A stretch of DNA of 45,850 nt from Gnetum montanum (Eukaryota > Streptophyta > Gnetopsida > Gnetales > Gnetaceae), in contig MNCI01005943.1 of assembly GCA_015680685.1 (NCBI GenBank), forward strand, positions 231,469 to 277,318, given 5' to 3'. This document shows, piece after piece, positions 20,290 through 31,423 of this stretch (within the stretch, counting starts at the first letter, position 1; each line of letters opens with the position of its first letter). Both the position numbers and the translations under genes were made by a program. The notes beneath the pieces were generated by a model. It was not told the origin of the DNA and made no database searches. It saw only the letters and a list, made by a program, of their open reading frames with translations.

Positions 20290-20690
20290 AGAAACGGACA
20301 AATGACTCATTTAATAGGGATTTGTGGCTCTCTTGGGTGTTCACGCTCACATATGTCCACTCACTCATCACTTTGGTTGTCCAACTCAAGTTATAATCAT
20401 ATCATGAAGAACAAAAGAGATATTTGGAGGATGGGTTGTCTAGTATTTACCCATTGTATAAACTTTTGCACAAATCTTTGGGTCTCCCTCAGCCTATAAA
20501 TGGTGGGAGTTTTGCCCTTGCTTTTACTTTTTTGCTAAGTGGACATGACCATACTAGATTGAGGAGAGAGGGAGAGGGAAAGAGGAGAAGTGCAAGGCTG
20601 TTCCATTGCCTATTATTAGCTGCTCTTGTTACAGCTAAACTTTGGGATACTCTTGTATGGTCAAGAAGCTATTGCTAGTGGCTACACCTT
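20290..20690 (+). repeat. Family W promoter-side LTR fragment (copy W0)
   Basis: It matches 32875-33240 and parts of 21110-21490. Shared features are TTTAATAGG...GACTCTCTTG, CATGTCCACTC, GGATGGGTTGTCTAGT, a TATA-like CCTATAAATGG at about 20494 (CTACAAATAGAGG and GTATAAATAGAAGG in the others), and GAGGAGAGAGGGAGAG. The TATA and following GA-rich leader suggest the U3/R region of an LTR read on the plus strand. Confidence 0.6.
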
Positions 20691-20853
20691 GAACTATCGT
20701 TGGAGGCTATTCCAATTGGACCTAGCCTATGCAAAATTGACTGGTGGGGCTTTGGTAGCATCTTAATCATTGATGGTTGTTGTTTTGGCTTAGACAAGTT
20801 AAGGGTTTTCCTTTGCAGACATGCGGGATCCCTTGTGAATTATCAAGCATGAA

Positions 20854-21900
20854 TGTAGTGACCCACATTTGTACATGTGACCTTAGTATCCTATGCATTT
20901 TTAATAATAATAATAATAATAATAATGCCTTGTGAACCTCTAGTTCTTTGGTTTGCTTAAAAATATAAATTTTTTATTGTACCTTAATAGTTATCGCATT
21001 TGTGCTTGTTCTATATAAAATGTATAAAAAGTTTATGACTTTTAAATATGTGCAAAATAAGATAAAATGAATTTTAACATTACCAAAGTACTTCATATTG
21101 ATGGCTAAGGGACAAAGGACATATTCTCTTAAGTGTTGTCTCACTCCCATGTGGTTCTCTTAAGTGTTACTCATTTTCACTCGTGAGTGATGGTTTTCTC
21201 ACACAACCACCCCCACTTGACCCTCTTGAGTAATGTCTTTCTCACACAACCACTCCCATGTGACTTTCTTGAGTGAGAGCTTGATTGTCAAAGATGCCAT
21301 GAATTAGAAAAAAATATTAGGTGAGTGGACCCATCAAGTAGACTTTTGTGTCCAAGTCTTGGGGTGCCATTCCTCGTATAAATAGAAGGGTGGGTTTGCT
21401 TTCAAAGATACTTTTGCCCAAGGAGATGAGACTATGCTAGTTTGAGGTGAGGAGTTAAGAAGAGGAAAGGGAGAGTGGTTGTTCCTTCTTGTTCTCAGCC
21501 ATCTCTTGGGTTGTTTTGGGTGTCCTTGTGGGCTCTTGGGAGGGTTATTTTGCTGATGCTGTCAGAGGCTTTTGTGACTGACTTTGGGAACTGTTTGGCT
21601 GATTTGAGAGACTGATTTTCTCTGATTTCGTCAGGGAATTGTAGCAGCAGCTTGGACTTGCAATTTGAAGCCGAACTCCCGAGGCTTTGGGACATGTACT
21701 GTTTTGTTGGGCATTTTTGGGTCAGTTTTTGAAGGGTTTTCAAGAGAGTTGTCATGTCCCAATCCATTAGTAAATGGTCTTTTGTTCAAGCCTACATTTC
21801 TCTCATTGCAAAAACATGAGAGGCTGGAAAATCTAATAAAGAAAATTTTAGCAGTTTGAAACCATGTTAATCCATCATGGTGATCAAACTTCATAAATAT
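20854..21900 (+). repeat. Family W LTR-like copy W1, head and leader
   Basis: It starts TGTAGTGACCCACATTTGTACATG and includes a short AAT microsatellite (about 20907-20927). A TATA-like GTATAAATAGAAGG lies at about 21377. The following leader (TATGCTAGTTTGAGG, GGAGAGTGGTTGTTCCTT, GTGGGCTCTTGGGAGG, GGACTTGCA) matches 33178-33410 closely. No matching end or target duplication was identified, so I call only the homologous span. Confidence 0.65.
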
Positions 21901-22870
21901 ATATATACATACATATATATGAGCTTTTAATTTCTCTCTTTTCTTTTAGTATTGTATTCATAGAAGTTACTTATTTCATTTGTCTAGATTAAAAGATTGA
22001 ATCCACGGTTAGCATAAACATTTTTACTTGGGTGTCAAGTTTTGGTCTTTGTTCTATAAACAGTCACCTATAAAGACTGCTTTCTGCTATTTGTTTCTAA
22101 ATCCTAAATTTCTGTGCTTTGTTATATATGAAAAACTATACGTATCCTTTGTTTCTTTTCCTAGATTGTACATGCTCTATTTTAGTCTAGAACTATAAGG
22201 GACTGTTATTTTTAATATTTTTTCTTAATGACTGCCATTTATAGTTTCTGTAAAACATGTTCTCTATTTTATTTTTTTAAAAAAACTTAGAGACTGTTCT
22301 TTTTATTGTAAATTGTAAATGTCACAATTTATGTGCCTCATTTCCAGCAATATCTTTAAAGGTTGGACCCTGTTTTAAGCATGCACAGTAATTAGTATTT
22401 TCAAGTTACGAAGTTTTTTGTTTTAACTGTAAAGTCTTGCTAGGGACAGTACACATGTGAAACAAAAGTAAAGTTTGCCCAAACATTTTGTGCTAAATTC
22501 TAGACGTTCCAGCCATCATTTGTAGAGAAATTGCAAAGACTGAAGTTGCCTTAGGCTGAAAGAGAACACTGTCATTGATAACTAGAATTTCAGATTTTAC
22601 CATAGACCCTCATTTTCCCCTAAAGTCAGATTTGGTTGCCAAAAAAAAAATTTCAAGCCTTACTTTCAGATTTTCTTTGTTAAATTTGGGATGTCTAATG
22701 TTGAAGAAGAAAACAAAAGAAAGAAACAAAAGGTTACAATGAGGATCAGGAATTGGATGCCAAAGGAAAATAACCTTTGAAGCTAATAGAGGATCTCAAT
22801 GCAAAGCTCCAAGTAATTCAACGTGAATATGTAAGTTGCTAATTGAGTCCAAAACCTTAGTTTATGTGAA
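21901..22870. other. A/T-rich stretch without recognised gene
   Basis: Nearly 1 kb of A/T-rich sequence. It may be family W internal or LTR sequence, but I could not align it by eye with the 32-37 kb copies. No coding signal. Confidence 0.35.
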
Positions 22871-22879
22871 AGATGAACC

Positions 22880-23345
22880 AAACTAATGTTTCCCAAGCTA
22901 ACATAGATTTCAAACCATTTTATCAAATGATAATTAAATTTTCCTTTAATGCAATGAAAATATTGTTTATTTATTCTTATTTATTCATTAGTAATTCTAT
23001 CCTTTTATTTGTGCAAAGAAAAGAAAGAAAATATATGTGTATTCATGTATGTTTATTTGCTTTAAGTAAAATGAAACCACATGAATTATGCTTAGAAGCG
23101 CTTTTGACACTAGGATAAGCAATTCACCTAAAGTCACAGTTAGTAATTAGGTGGATGATGCATTTGATTGGTGTGCATTGTGTGAAGCATGTAGTATTTT
23201 TAGGAACCATTAACTAATCATTTAAGTAATAATATATTCATCCCCATACCTTGAATAGATGGGTTGCATTGTTTACTTATTTTGCATACACCCTCCCCTA
23301 AATGTGGAGATAAGCACCACTATCCAACCCTACATGTACATACAC
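22880..23345 (+). repeat. Family W tail segment, copy 1
   Basis: It matches 36013-36370. Shared runs include TGCAAAGAAAAGAAA, CATGTATGTTTATTTGCTTT, AGTAATTAGGTGGATGATGC, AATATATTCATCCCCATACC and CACCACTATCCAACCCTA. The last is followed by ACATG, a possible LTR end, but no duplication supports this. Confidence 0.7.
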
Positions 23346-23949
23346 TTACTTTGGCTTAATATTCAGAGCCATTGAACCCTAGGGTTTTGAGTTGCACAAC
23401 ACACAAAGGTTTTCAAGGATTCAAGTGTCATTCATAAGTGTGTACCCACCTCACGTACAATCCCCAGTCACCCATCTTGGAGGTATATCAAGGTGTAGTC
23501 CAAAAATGATGGTTGAGCCAAGCTATATTTATGTAGATAGAACCTGAAGATAACCCAACTCATGGCTAGATGGTGACCAGATTCTTTGAGTTGGAGGCCT
23601 CTCAATGTGGGGATGCAACACCACATTGCATGGGAAAAGTTGTTGAAACCTATACATTTTTCACTTCCAACCATTGTTTGAAGCCTATTAGAGATTAAAT
23701 GATTTTGTATGGCGAAATGGTAGTGGAGGACTAGGAAAACATCTAACCACATTCATTGGTGTCGTTTGTAAAGCGAAATTTGAAACAAGTGAGTCCACAC
23801 AATCATGTTAACCACAACATTGACAAGGTATTAGAAGAAAAAAAGCTACCCTCTTATGGATTTAAATGATAAACAACTAAATACTCTTTTATTTGGGTGA
23901 TGAGCTAAGTGTTTGAGAATAACAAAGAGTTATTACCCAAAAACCATAG
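23346..23949. other. No gene recognised
   Basis: About 600 bp between two family W segments. A 94-codon minus frame (23468-23752) with no family resemblance is probably fortuitous. Confidence 0.35.
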
Positions 23950-24540
23950 GTTGTATTCATTGTCTGATACCATAGTAAGAACAAGTAAATGATGCTTCAA
24001 TACTTGGGATTACAAAAGTGGTGAAGTCCCTCATCAACAACCTAAGTTAAGAAAGAAAGGAGGTATGTAGGCTCTGTAATCAACCCATCATTACATGTGT
24101 CACATCCTCATAAGTTACTAGTGTAACTATTTAAAAAAAAAAGGTTTCATTGCTCTTTAGAGGATGGCTACTAAGGGTACTACAATGAATTTCTTTCATA
24201 AGTCATGCATAGATTCTTTTATAAGAATGAATTTGTTTCTTGGGCATAAATGCATTGGGTTCATGATTTGATATTTGTGTATCATGTGTACTTGATATTA
24301 CAAGTTTCTAAAGTCATAATTCATGAATGTCCCTCATCATTTTATTGAAGGTTGGTGATTTTTTATGTGGGCTACAAAAGCTTAGCTTTTAGAGGTGCTT
24401 GATGATGTTCATCACCACCATTTTATTTAATCCTTATGTTCTTTTTATGTGGGTTACAAGATGCTATAGTGTTGAAGGTGCTTGGGGAGTGACAACTAGA
24501 TGGCCAAAAGGTCTATTGTGTACTCATTAAAATAAAAGAA
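23950..24540 (+). repeat. Family W segments shared with 36760-36950 and 33770-33910
   Basis: Part one (24000-24190: ATCAACAAC...GAAAGGAGGTATGTAGGC, AATCAACCCATCATTA) parallels 36770-36950. Part two (24375-24530: GAGGTGCTTGATGAT, ACCATTTTATTTAATCC, TACAAGATGCTATAG, GATGGCCAAAAGGTC) parallels 33768-33905. Near 23968 the minus strand reads ATGGTATCAGACA, a tRNA-Met-like primer site. Confidence 0.55.
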
Positions 24541-25451
24541 ATTATGCAGATTGTTGATTAGTTGTCTTTTACATAATGGAAAGTGGAGTGCACATACTTC
24601 ATTTGGTTTGTCAAGCAATTTCTTGGTCAATTTTGGGGGATTTGATAAGAGAGTTGTCAAGTCTCAAATTCGTTGTTTAGTAACCCTTCTTCAAGGCTAT
24701 ATTTTGCTACTTGTGAAAACAAGACAATCTTGAAATTAAGATGGAAAGTTTGGAATCATTTGGCACCATGTTATTTATTTTTATGTTTCCATCATCATCA
24801 CCCTAGCTTTGTCCTACTAAAATAGGGTCAACCAATTTGTTTTCATGTTTACATTTGGCATAATGATTACATGGAATTTACTCTTCCATTTGCTTTTTTA
24901 TTTTGTCTATTTTATTTTGTTGAAACCTATTCTCTATTCTTGCCAAAGCTAAATAAATAAGAGTTTAAATTCATTTTTCTACACAATCAAACCTTTTCAC
25001 TTAAATGTTCTCTCTAGTGCGTGATCTAATTCTTGTGCATATATAAGAGAACTAAGCGCTTGTGAATCTAGGCTGTTGTGTATAAACTTCAATTTCTTTT
25101 GTGTTGATGCATCCATTTGTCATCTTGCTTTAGAGAATTTGTTATTGAATGTTGTTGCTATTAAGAGAAATCAAATTCATTTCATTATCAAACATGATCC
25201 TTGATTTTTAATATTGATATTGAATACTCTTATAATTATTTCCACAATTTATTGATAATTATTATTTCAAATCTGTTTAGGTCCTCATTTTCTCTGCCCT
25301 CATATTCTATTTGCTAAAAAATAAAATACTTTAAAATGAAGAAAACATTGATTAATTTTCATCCTTTCATGAGCTTACATTTAACACTCAGCTGTGATCA
25401 ATTGTGTTGCGACAGAAACAACCCTTTTTTGACACAAAAGAAAAATAAACA
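24541..25451. other. No gene recognised; A/T-rich insertion site of RLG-1
   Basis: A/T-rich sequence without recognisable genes, ending at the TGCAT target of the gypsy element. Confidence 0.4.
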
Positions 25452-25456
25452 TGCAT

Positions 25457-26021
25457 TGTGAGAGAGGTAGCAAGGTTGCTAGTAGCCTGCTACCTCCCCC
25501 ACGGTTCGGGGGCCGTGGGGGCACAAGGGGTCCTCCTATCCTTGTGTCTTTGGAACCATACTGGCATGGTAGTTCCATGCGTTAGTAAGAGGAGGCTACG
25601 ACCTACCTCATTACCCCACTCAGTAGGACCTTGCCGGGGAGGGTTGCGTAGTTCAACTCTGCGTTGGGGGGTTTTTACCGGGTGTGTCATGGGACGTGTT
25701 ATGGGAATGTTGTATGCGCTCCTTGGAGCACGACACCAACTACCAGCACGCAGTGATGAATCTGGAGGGTTCAGCTGGTAGTCCCCGTGGTGTCCACGTG
25801 AGTGGAGCAAGGGAGTGCTATCTAGCTTGTTAGCGAATCGTGAATATTGTTTATGAAACACCGCTCCGGAGCCATGCTAACACTAACACATTGGTTGTTG
25901 GCATGTGTTTCAGGATTGTTGATTGCTAAGGCGTATTCCTCTTGAGTTTTGTCCCGATTCAGAATCTGCTTGGGAAACTCTTGGGGTGCCGAACAACGTT
26001 CTCTGGGGCAGCGTTGTTACA
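25457..26021 (+). repeat. RLG-1 5' LTR
   Basis: It is 565 bp, starts TGTGAGAGAGGTAGC and ends CAGCGTTGTTACA. It differs from the 3' LTR at about 17 positions (about 3%) by eye, with no indels. Most differences at CpG sites show TG or CA in this copy and CG in the 3' copy. Confidence 0.97.
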
Positions 26022-26023
26022 GA

Positions 26024-26035
26024 TGGTATCAGAGC
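26024..26035 (+). other. RLG-1 primer-binding site, initiator tRNA-Met type
   Basis: TGGTATCAGAGC begins two bases after the 5' LTR and is complementary to the 3' end of plant initiator tRNA-Met, the usual primer of plant gypsy and copia elements. Confidence 0.93.
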
Positions 26036-26156
26036 CTCACAATTTCAGAAATTGGTAAAAGTTTCTCGCTAAGTGGGTATCAGTGTTTGTGGCTCCTGAG
26101 GGTTTCCTTTTTACCATTTTTAACTTCTTCTAGTCACTCCCCTAGAGGGTGGCCTT

Positions 26157-27470
26157 GTGCTAAAGCTCTCTTTAGCAAATATAGAGCCGGGCGAACCAAG
26201 TGATATGGTTGATGTTCAAACAAATCCAGAAATTGAGGCTGAAATAGAACTTGGTCAAGATGAGACTAAGTTTCAAACGTTGTGGGATCATGTCAAGGCG
26301 ATTGATGAGGCCTTAGCCCATCCTGGTCCAGAGAATGTGGACGCGATCCATCACATTTTGAAAGATGTTGACTTACCACAAGAAAAGATGGATCTTCGCT
26401 CCAAGGACAGGGTGAAATTGGCAGAGGCTAAGGTTTCGATCTTGGAGGGTCGTTTGGATCGCATGATCAACCTCTACCAAGATCTATTCGGATCCTTGGA
26501 AGAGGCACAAACAAAAGCATCCTTGGTTGAGGACCTAGTTGGTCGGGTGAAAGTTCTGGAAGATGCCTTGGTGGGGGTAAATCAGGAACTATCTGATTTG
26601 AAAATTGAAAATGCCATCCTGAAATCCTCTTTAGCAGGACGCTTGGCAGATGAGCCAGTAGCGACGGCCCGTATCAAAGCTAGAGAACCGAGTTCTTATG
26701 ATGGTGAGAGAAATGATGCTAAAATTGATGCCTTCCTCCATGATACAGAGATGTACCTAAATACCGGGGTGTTCCTGCAACCCAAAAGGTCTCCACAACA
26801 TCACAATTTCTCATAGGCAGTGCTAAGCTATGGTGGCTTAGCCTCCTTCGTGCCCAAGAAAAGGGCACCACGACAGAAAAGATCGAGACATGGGATAGCT
26901 TTAAGGCAGCATTGATCAAACAGTTCCGTCCTGGGAACTCTGAATGGGTCGCTAGAACCAAGCTAGAGACCCTAAAACATTCAGGGAAGCTTGAGGATTA
27001 TATCAATAGCTTCCAAGAGCTTATGTTGCTGATCCCTGATATGGGAGATCGGGATCATTTCTTCAAATTTGTAATGGGCTACAACCATGGGCGCAAATGG
27101 AATTGCGTCGAAGAGGCATTGACTCCCTCACAGAGGCTATTGCGGCTGCTGGCACTTTTCTGGACTTCAAGGCAACGAAGCCAGATAAGGGCAAGCTTGG
27201 GAAGGGTAAGCATGGCACGCCCTCCCACTCTCAGAGAACAGATACAGGTTCCATCAAGGGTGGAAACACCTTCAGACCAGTTCAGCAAGGCAGTCGCCCG
27301 ATGGGTGGTCCTCCAGGGAACCAAGGCTCCCAACAAAAACGCAAAGATACGGGGAGCAAGTGGCAACCTGGGACCAAGAAGAAGCAGTTTACAGGAGGCA
27401 TCTTTAAGGGGCCAATTCAGTGCTTCTTGTGTTGTGGAAATCACTTGCCACGGAATTGCCCCCTGAGTTC
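26157..27470 (+). pseudogene. RLG-1 gag region (capsid and nucleocapsid), twice frameshifted
   Basis: The frame opens at 26157; a second ATG at 26205 (MVDVQTNPE) may be the real start. An acidic, helical N-terminal part leads to PSSYDGERNDAKIDAFLHD, a capsid-like segment. At the A run near 26784-26787 one base appears lost; the capsid continues in another frame (FLIGSAKLWW, then 26912-27080 with WVARTKLETLKHSGKLEDY). A second one-base loss near 27077-27079 moves it to the frame from 27097 (ELRRRGIDSLTEAIAAAG). The zinc knuckle CFLCCGNHLPRNC (27421-27459) is C-x2-C-x3-H-x4-C, a spacing I associate with some chromoviruses. Neither shift looks programmed because both lie inside gag. Confidence 0.88.
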
Positions 27471-29277
27471 AGGAAGGACTGAGCCTAGGCAGGGGCCAGC
27501 TCCTGGGAAACAATTAATGGCACTCGAATATCGTCCAGACGCATGCCTTCAGATCACTGATGGAGGCACACCTGGGGAACAGCGAAGGCTAGCGGTGATG
27601 ATGGAGTTGTCAGACATGGTTACACAGAGGTCAGGAGCTGGAAACTCCCAGAATCCTAATCCTGATACTCTACATCAGGTTCAATTGGCCCCAATCACTG
27701 TGAGCTCGAGTCAGCTAAGTGCCCTAATTGATAATGGGGCTAGTCACAATTACATGGTTCCAGCCATGGTGAAGGACTTGCAGCTAAAGATGGAACCCGT
27801 GCAAGCATCTTGTAAGCTGGCCAAGTTTAGACCCCTTCGGTGCATCGGGGTGTGTCGTGGTGTCCCTGTTCGAGTAGGCTCATGGGAAGGAGTGCTAGAT
27901 TTTTCGATTCTAGACATGGACTCCTTTCAGGTCATTTTGGGGCAAGAATTTTTACGCAAGGCCAAAGTTTTCACAGCCCCACATCTAGACTTGATTTTTA
28001 TTTCACATGAAAGCTCCCCATGCATTGTACAAACTCATGGAGCACAGATGGGAAAGGATGGGGATGCTAGCCCCCAGATTGTATCACCAATGGTGATGAA
28101 ACGTTTGGCAAGGGACCCTACCAGAAAGTTTCTGCTAGCTATGCAAACGGGTGATCCTTCTGAGGCATGTGGATCGCAGGCTATTGTTGACCCATGCATA
28201 GCACAGGTGCTCGATAAGTTTAAAGATGTGATGCCACCTGAACTACCTGGTAGTTTGCCACCTCGGAGAGCAGTGGATCACAAAATTGAATTGCAGCCTG
28301 GCACTAATCCTCCTATCCAGAGGCCATACCGGTTAACAGGACCAGAATTGGGGGAACTGAAAAAGCAGCTTGAAGGATTAATGTCCAAGGGATACATTCG
28401 TCCCTCAAAATCCCCTTATGGGGCACCGGTGCTATTTGTTACGAAGGAGGATGGAACGCTACGGCTCTGCTGTGATTATAAACTGTTGAATAAAAACACG
28501 ATCAAGAACAAGTATCCAGTACCGCTCATTTCTGACTTGTTCGATCAATTGGCAGGGGCTCGCTATTTTACCCGGTTAGACCTCAGACAAGGATATTATC
28601 AGGTTCGCATTGCAGAAGGGGACGAAGCAAAAACTGCATGTGTAACACGGTATGGATCATATGAATGGACCGTAATGCCGTTTGGGTTATGCAATGCGCC
28701 GGCTACTTTTTGTACGTTGATGAATGAGATATTTCGACCCTTCCTAGACAAATTTGTGGTCGTTTATCTTGATGACATCCTAATATACAGCCAGACAATG
28801 GAGGAACATGCCCTCCACCTGCAAATGGTCCTTGAGAAGCTACGGGAAAATCAGCTATTTGTTAAGCAAGAAAAATGTGAATTCTGCTGCTCGGAGCTAA
28901 AATTTTTGGGGCATCTCGTGGGGTATGGGCAGGTAAAGCCAAATCCAAAGAAGGTAGAGGTTGTGTGTAAATGGCCCACTCCCACTAATGTGCATGAGGT
29001 CAGACAGTTCATGGGGTTAGCTAGTTTCTATCGAAAATTCATCAAAAATTTCTCAGGAATTGCTGCTCCTCTGACCAATCTGCAAAAGAAAGAAGTTGCA
29101 TGGGAGTGGGACACAAATTGTCAGAAAGCCTTCGAGAGGATCAAAGAGGCCTTAACCTTCCATCCAGTGTTGGCATTGCCCGATTTCTCAAAACCCTTTG
29201 AGGTTCACACAGATGCCAGTGACAATGCAATTGGGGGCGTCTTGCTAGAAGAAGGTCATCATGTCGCTTATGAAAGT
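27471..29277 (+). pseudogene. RLG-1 pol part 1: protease, reverse transcriptase, start of RNase H
   Basis: This is in the frame that opens at 27097. The protease has ALIDNGASHNYM at 27721-27756: the catalytic Asp remains but the triad is D-N-G (GAT AAT GGG) instead of D-S-G or D-T-G. FQVILGQEFL ends the protease. The RT has PPIQRPYRL, KEDGTLRLCCDYKLLN, TRLDLRQGYYQVRI, the VMPFGLCNAPATF segment and the active site YLDD at 28765-28776. Thumb and connection follow (FLGHLVGYGQVKPNPKKV, FMGLASFYRKFIKNFS). RNase H starts with VHTDASDNAIGGVLLE. The frame ends at TGA 29278-29280. Confidence 0.93.
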
Positions 29278-29280
29278 TGA
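29278..29280 (+). other. In-frame TGA stop inside RNase H
   Basis: The reading AYES-stop-KLNQ falls where gypsy RNase H normally has AYESRKLN. TGA probably replaced an Arg codon (CGA by C-to-T, or AGA). The same frame continues open for over 1.1 kb afterwards, so this is a single late nonsense change. Confidence 0.9.
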
Positions 29281-30449
29281 AAGCTAAATCAAGTAGAGCA
29301 AAGGTGGCCAGTTCATGAAAAGGAAACGTTTGCTATTGTCCATTGCTTGAGAGCATGGAGACACTACTTGCTGGGAAGTCGTGTCCTCGTGAAGACGGAT
29401 AACCTGGCCACTAGCTACTTGATGAATCAAACGAAGCTGAGGCCCAAACAGGCTCGATGGTTGGCCATGTTGTCTGAATTTGATCTACAATTGACTTACC
29501 GTCCTGGGAAGGAGAACGTGGTGGCAGATGCATTGAGTCGCCGTCCTCAACCTGCCTCTCAGCTCTTTTCCATCATTGGGCCACAAACTTCACACGTTCA
29601 ATGTGATGAAGTGTTACTGGCAAGAATTCAAGATGGGTTGAAAAGGGACCCTCACATCATTGATTTAATGAAGTTGATAGAAACGGGGCGAGCACCGCAG
29701 TTCAAAATGAGGGATGGACTGCTTTGGTTTCGAGATAACCGGATATGCATTCCGGATTGGGATGGTCTACGCAAGGAGATCATCCGAGAATGCCATGACA
29801 CTCAGTGGGCAGGGCACCCGGGACAGCAAAGGACCTTGGCTCTCATTGAGAGAACTTTCTTCTGGCCGAAAATGTATCGAGATGTGATTGCTTATATCCA
29901 GAAGTGCCTGGTGTGCCAGCAGGATAAGGGGTCTACGGAGTGTCCGGGTGGTCTTCTGCTGCCCTTGGAAATCCCTCCTTTTCCATGGGCTACAGTGTCT
30001 ATGGACTTCATCACGGGATTGCCAAATATTCAAGGTTTAAGCAGTATTATTCTTGTGGTGGACAAATTCTCTAAGTTTGCCATATTCATTCTCTGTTCAT
30101 CACAGTGTTCAGCTGAGGACACAGTAGCATATTATTTTGACAGGGTGGTTCGATATTTTGGGTTACCCATGAGCATAATTTCAGATCGTGATCCGCGCTT
30201 CACAAGTGCTTTCTGGCGAGAACTATTTGGCATGATGGGTACCACCCTCAAAATGTCAACGAGCTTTCATCCACAGACCGATGGGCAGACGGAACGGATG
30301 AATCGGGTACTTGAAGAGTATCTTCGTCACTATGTTCGTAGTGACCAAAAGAATTGGCCATTTCTATTAGGGATTGCCCAGCTGAGCTATAACATCCAGA
30401 AGTCCTCAGCTACTGGGTTCTCTCCTGCAGAACTAGTAATGGGAAGGCA
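29281..30449 (+). pseudogene. RLG-1 pol part 2: rest of RNase H and integrase, cut by the assembly gap
   Basis: In the same frame as part 1. The RNase H end is WLAMLSEFDLQLTYRPGKEN and VVADALSRR. The integrase zinc-binding domain has the two His (HDTQWAGHPG) and the C-x2-C pair (KCLVCQQDKG). The catalytic core keeps D at 30004-30006 (SMDFITGLP), D at 30184-30186 (ISDRDPRF) and E at 30292-30294 (GQTERMN). The last two are 35 residues apart, so DD35E is intact. The frame enters the N run after GFSPAELVMGR. The C-terminal domain, and any chromodomain, are hidden. Confidence 0.94.
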
Positions 30450-31313
30450 NNNNNNNNNNNNNNNNNNNNNNNNNNNNNNNNNNNNNNNNNNNNNNNNNNN
30501 NNNNNNNNNNNNNNNNNNNNNNNNNNNNNNNNNNNNNNNNNNNNNNNNNNNNNNNNNNNNNNNNNNNNNNNNNNNNNNNNNNNNNNNNNNNNNNNNNNNN
30601 NNNNNNNNNNNNNNNNNNNNNNNNNNNNNNNNNNNNNNNNNNNNNNNNNNNNNNNNNNNNNNNNNNNNNNNNNNNNNNNNNNNNNNNNNNNNNNNNNNNN
30701 NNNNNNNNNNNNNNNNNNNNNNNNNNNNNNNNNNNNNNNNNNNNNNNNNNNNNNNNNNNNNNNNNNNNNNNNNNNNNNNNNNNNNNNNNNNNNNNNNNNN
30801 NNNNNNNNNNNNNNNNNNNNNNNNNNNNNNNNNNNNNNNNNNNNNNNNNNNNNNNNNNNNNNNNNNNNNNNNNNNNNNNNNNNNNNNNNNNNNNNNNNNN
30901 NNNNNNNNNNNNNNNNNNNNNNNNNNNNNNNNNNNNNNNNNNNNNNNNNNNNNNNNNNNNNNNNNNNNNNNNNNNNNNNNNNNNNNNNNNNNNNNNNNNN
31001 NNNNNNNNNNNNNNNNNNNNNNNNNNNNNNNNNNNNNNNNNNNNNNNNNNNNNNNNNNNNNNNNNNNNNNNNNNNNNNNNNNNNNNNNNNNNNNNNNNNN
31101 NNNNNNNNNNNNNNNNNNNNNNNNNNNNNNNNNNNNNNNNNNNNNNNNNNNNNNNNNNNNNNNNNNNNNNNNNNNNNNNNNNNNNNNNNNNNNNNNNNNN
31201 NNNNNNNNNNNNNNNNNNNNNNNNNNNNNNNNNNNNNNNNNNNNNNNNNNNNNNNNNNNNNNNNNNNNNNNNNNNNNNNNNNNNNNNNNNNNNNNNNNNN
31301 NNNNNNNNNNNNN
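30450..31313. other. Assembly gap, 864 N
   Basis: A continuous run of N inside the integrase 3' region of RLG-1. The true length is unknown, so frame before and after cannot be compared. Confidence 0.99.
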
Positions 31314-31411
31314 GGCGTACTTCCCCGGAATTGACGGAATTCTCCCTTGGTTTTGATGTAGCAGACTCGCGGGGTACCCAGGCCATGCTCCGAGGTCGTC
31401 GCTCATTTTAA
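31314..31411 (+). pseudogene. RLG-1 polyprotein C-terminal end
   Basis: After the gap one plus frame is open to TAA at 31409-31411: about 31 residues including TEFSLGFDVADSRGTQ and ending RGRRSF. The stop falls just before the polypurine tract, as expected for the end of a gypsy polyprotein. Assignment rests on position only. Confidence 0.55.
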
Positions 31412-31423
31412 GCGGGGGAGAAT
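31411..31423 (+). other. RLG-1 polypurine tract
   Basis: AGCGGGGGAGAAT lies immediately before the 3' LTR start TGTGAG. It primes plus-strand DNA synthesis in LTR elements. Confidence 0.88.

Noticed and set aside
25458-25861. Long open frames inside the 5' LTR of RLG-1 (and the matching ones at 31425-31828)
   Set aside because: They lie wholly within non-coding LTR sequence; the two LTRs share them only because the DNA is the same.
26780-27080. Programmed ribosomal frameshifting in RLG-1
   Set aside because: Both frame changes fall inside gag, not at a gag-pol border, and each fits a one-base loss; pol continues in frame with the end of gag.
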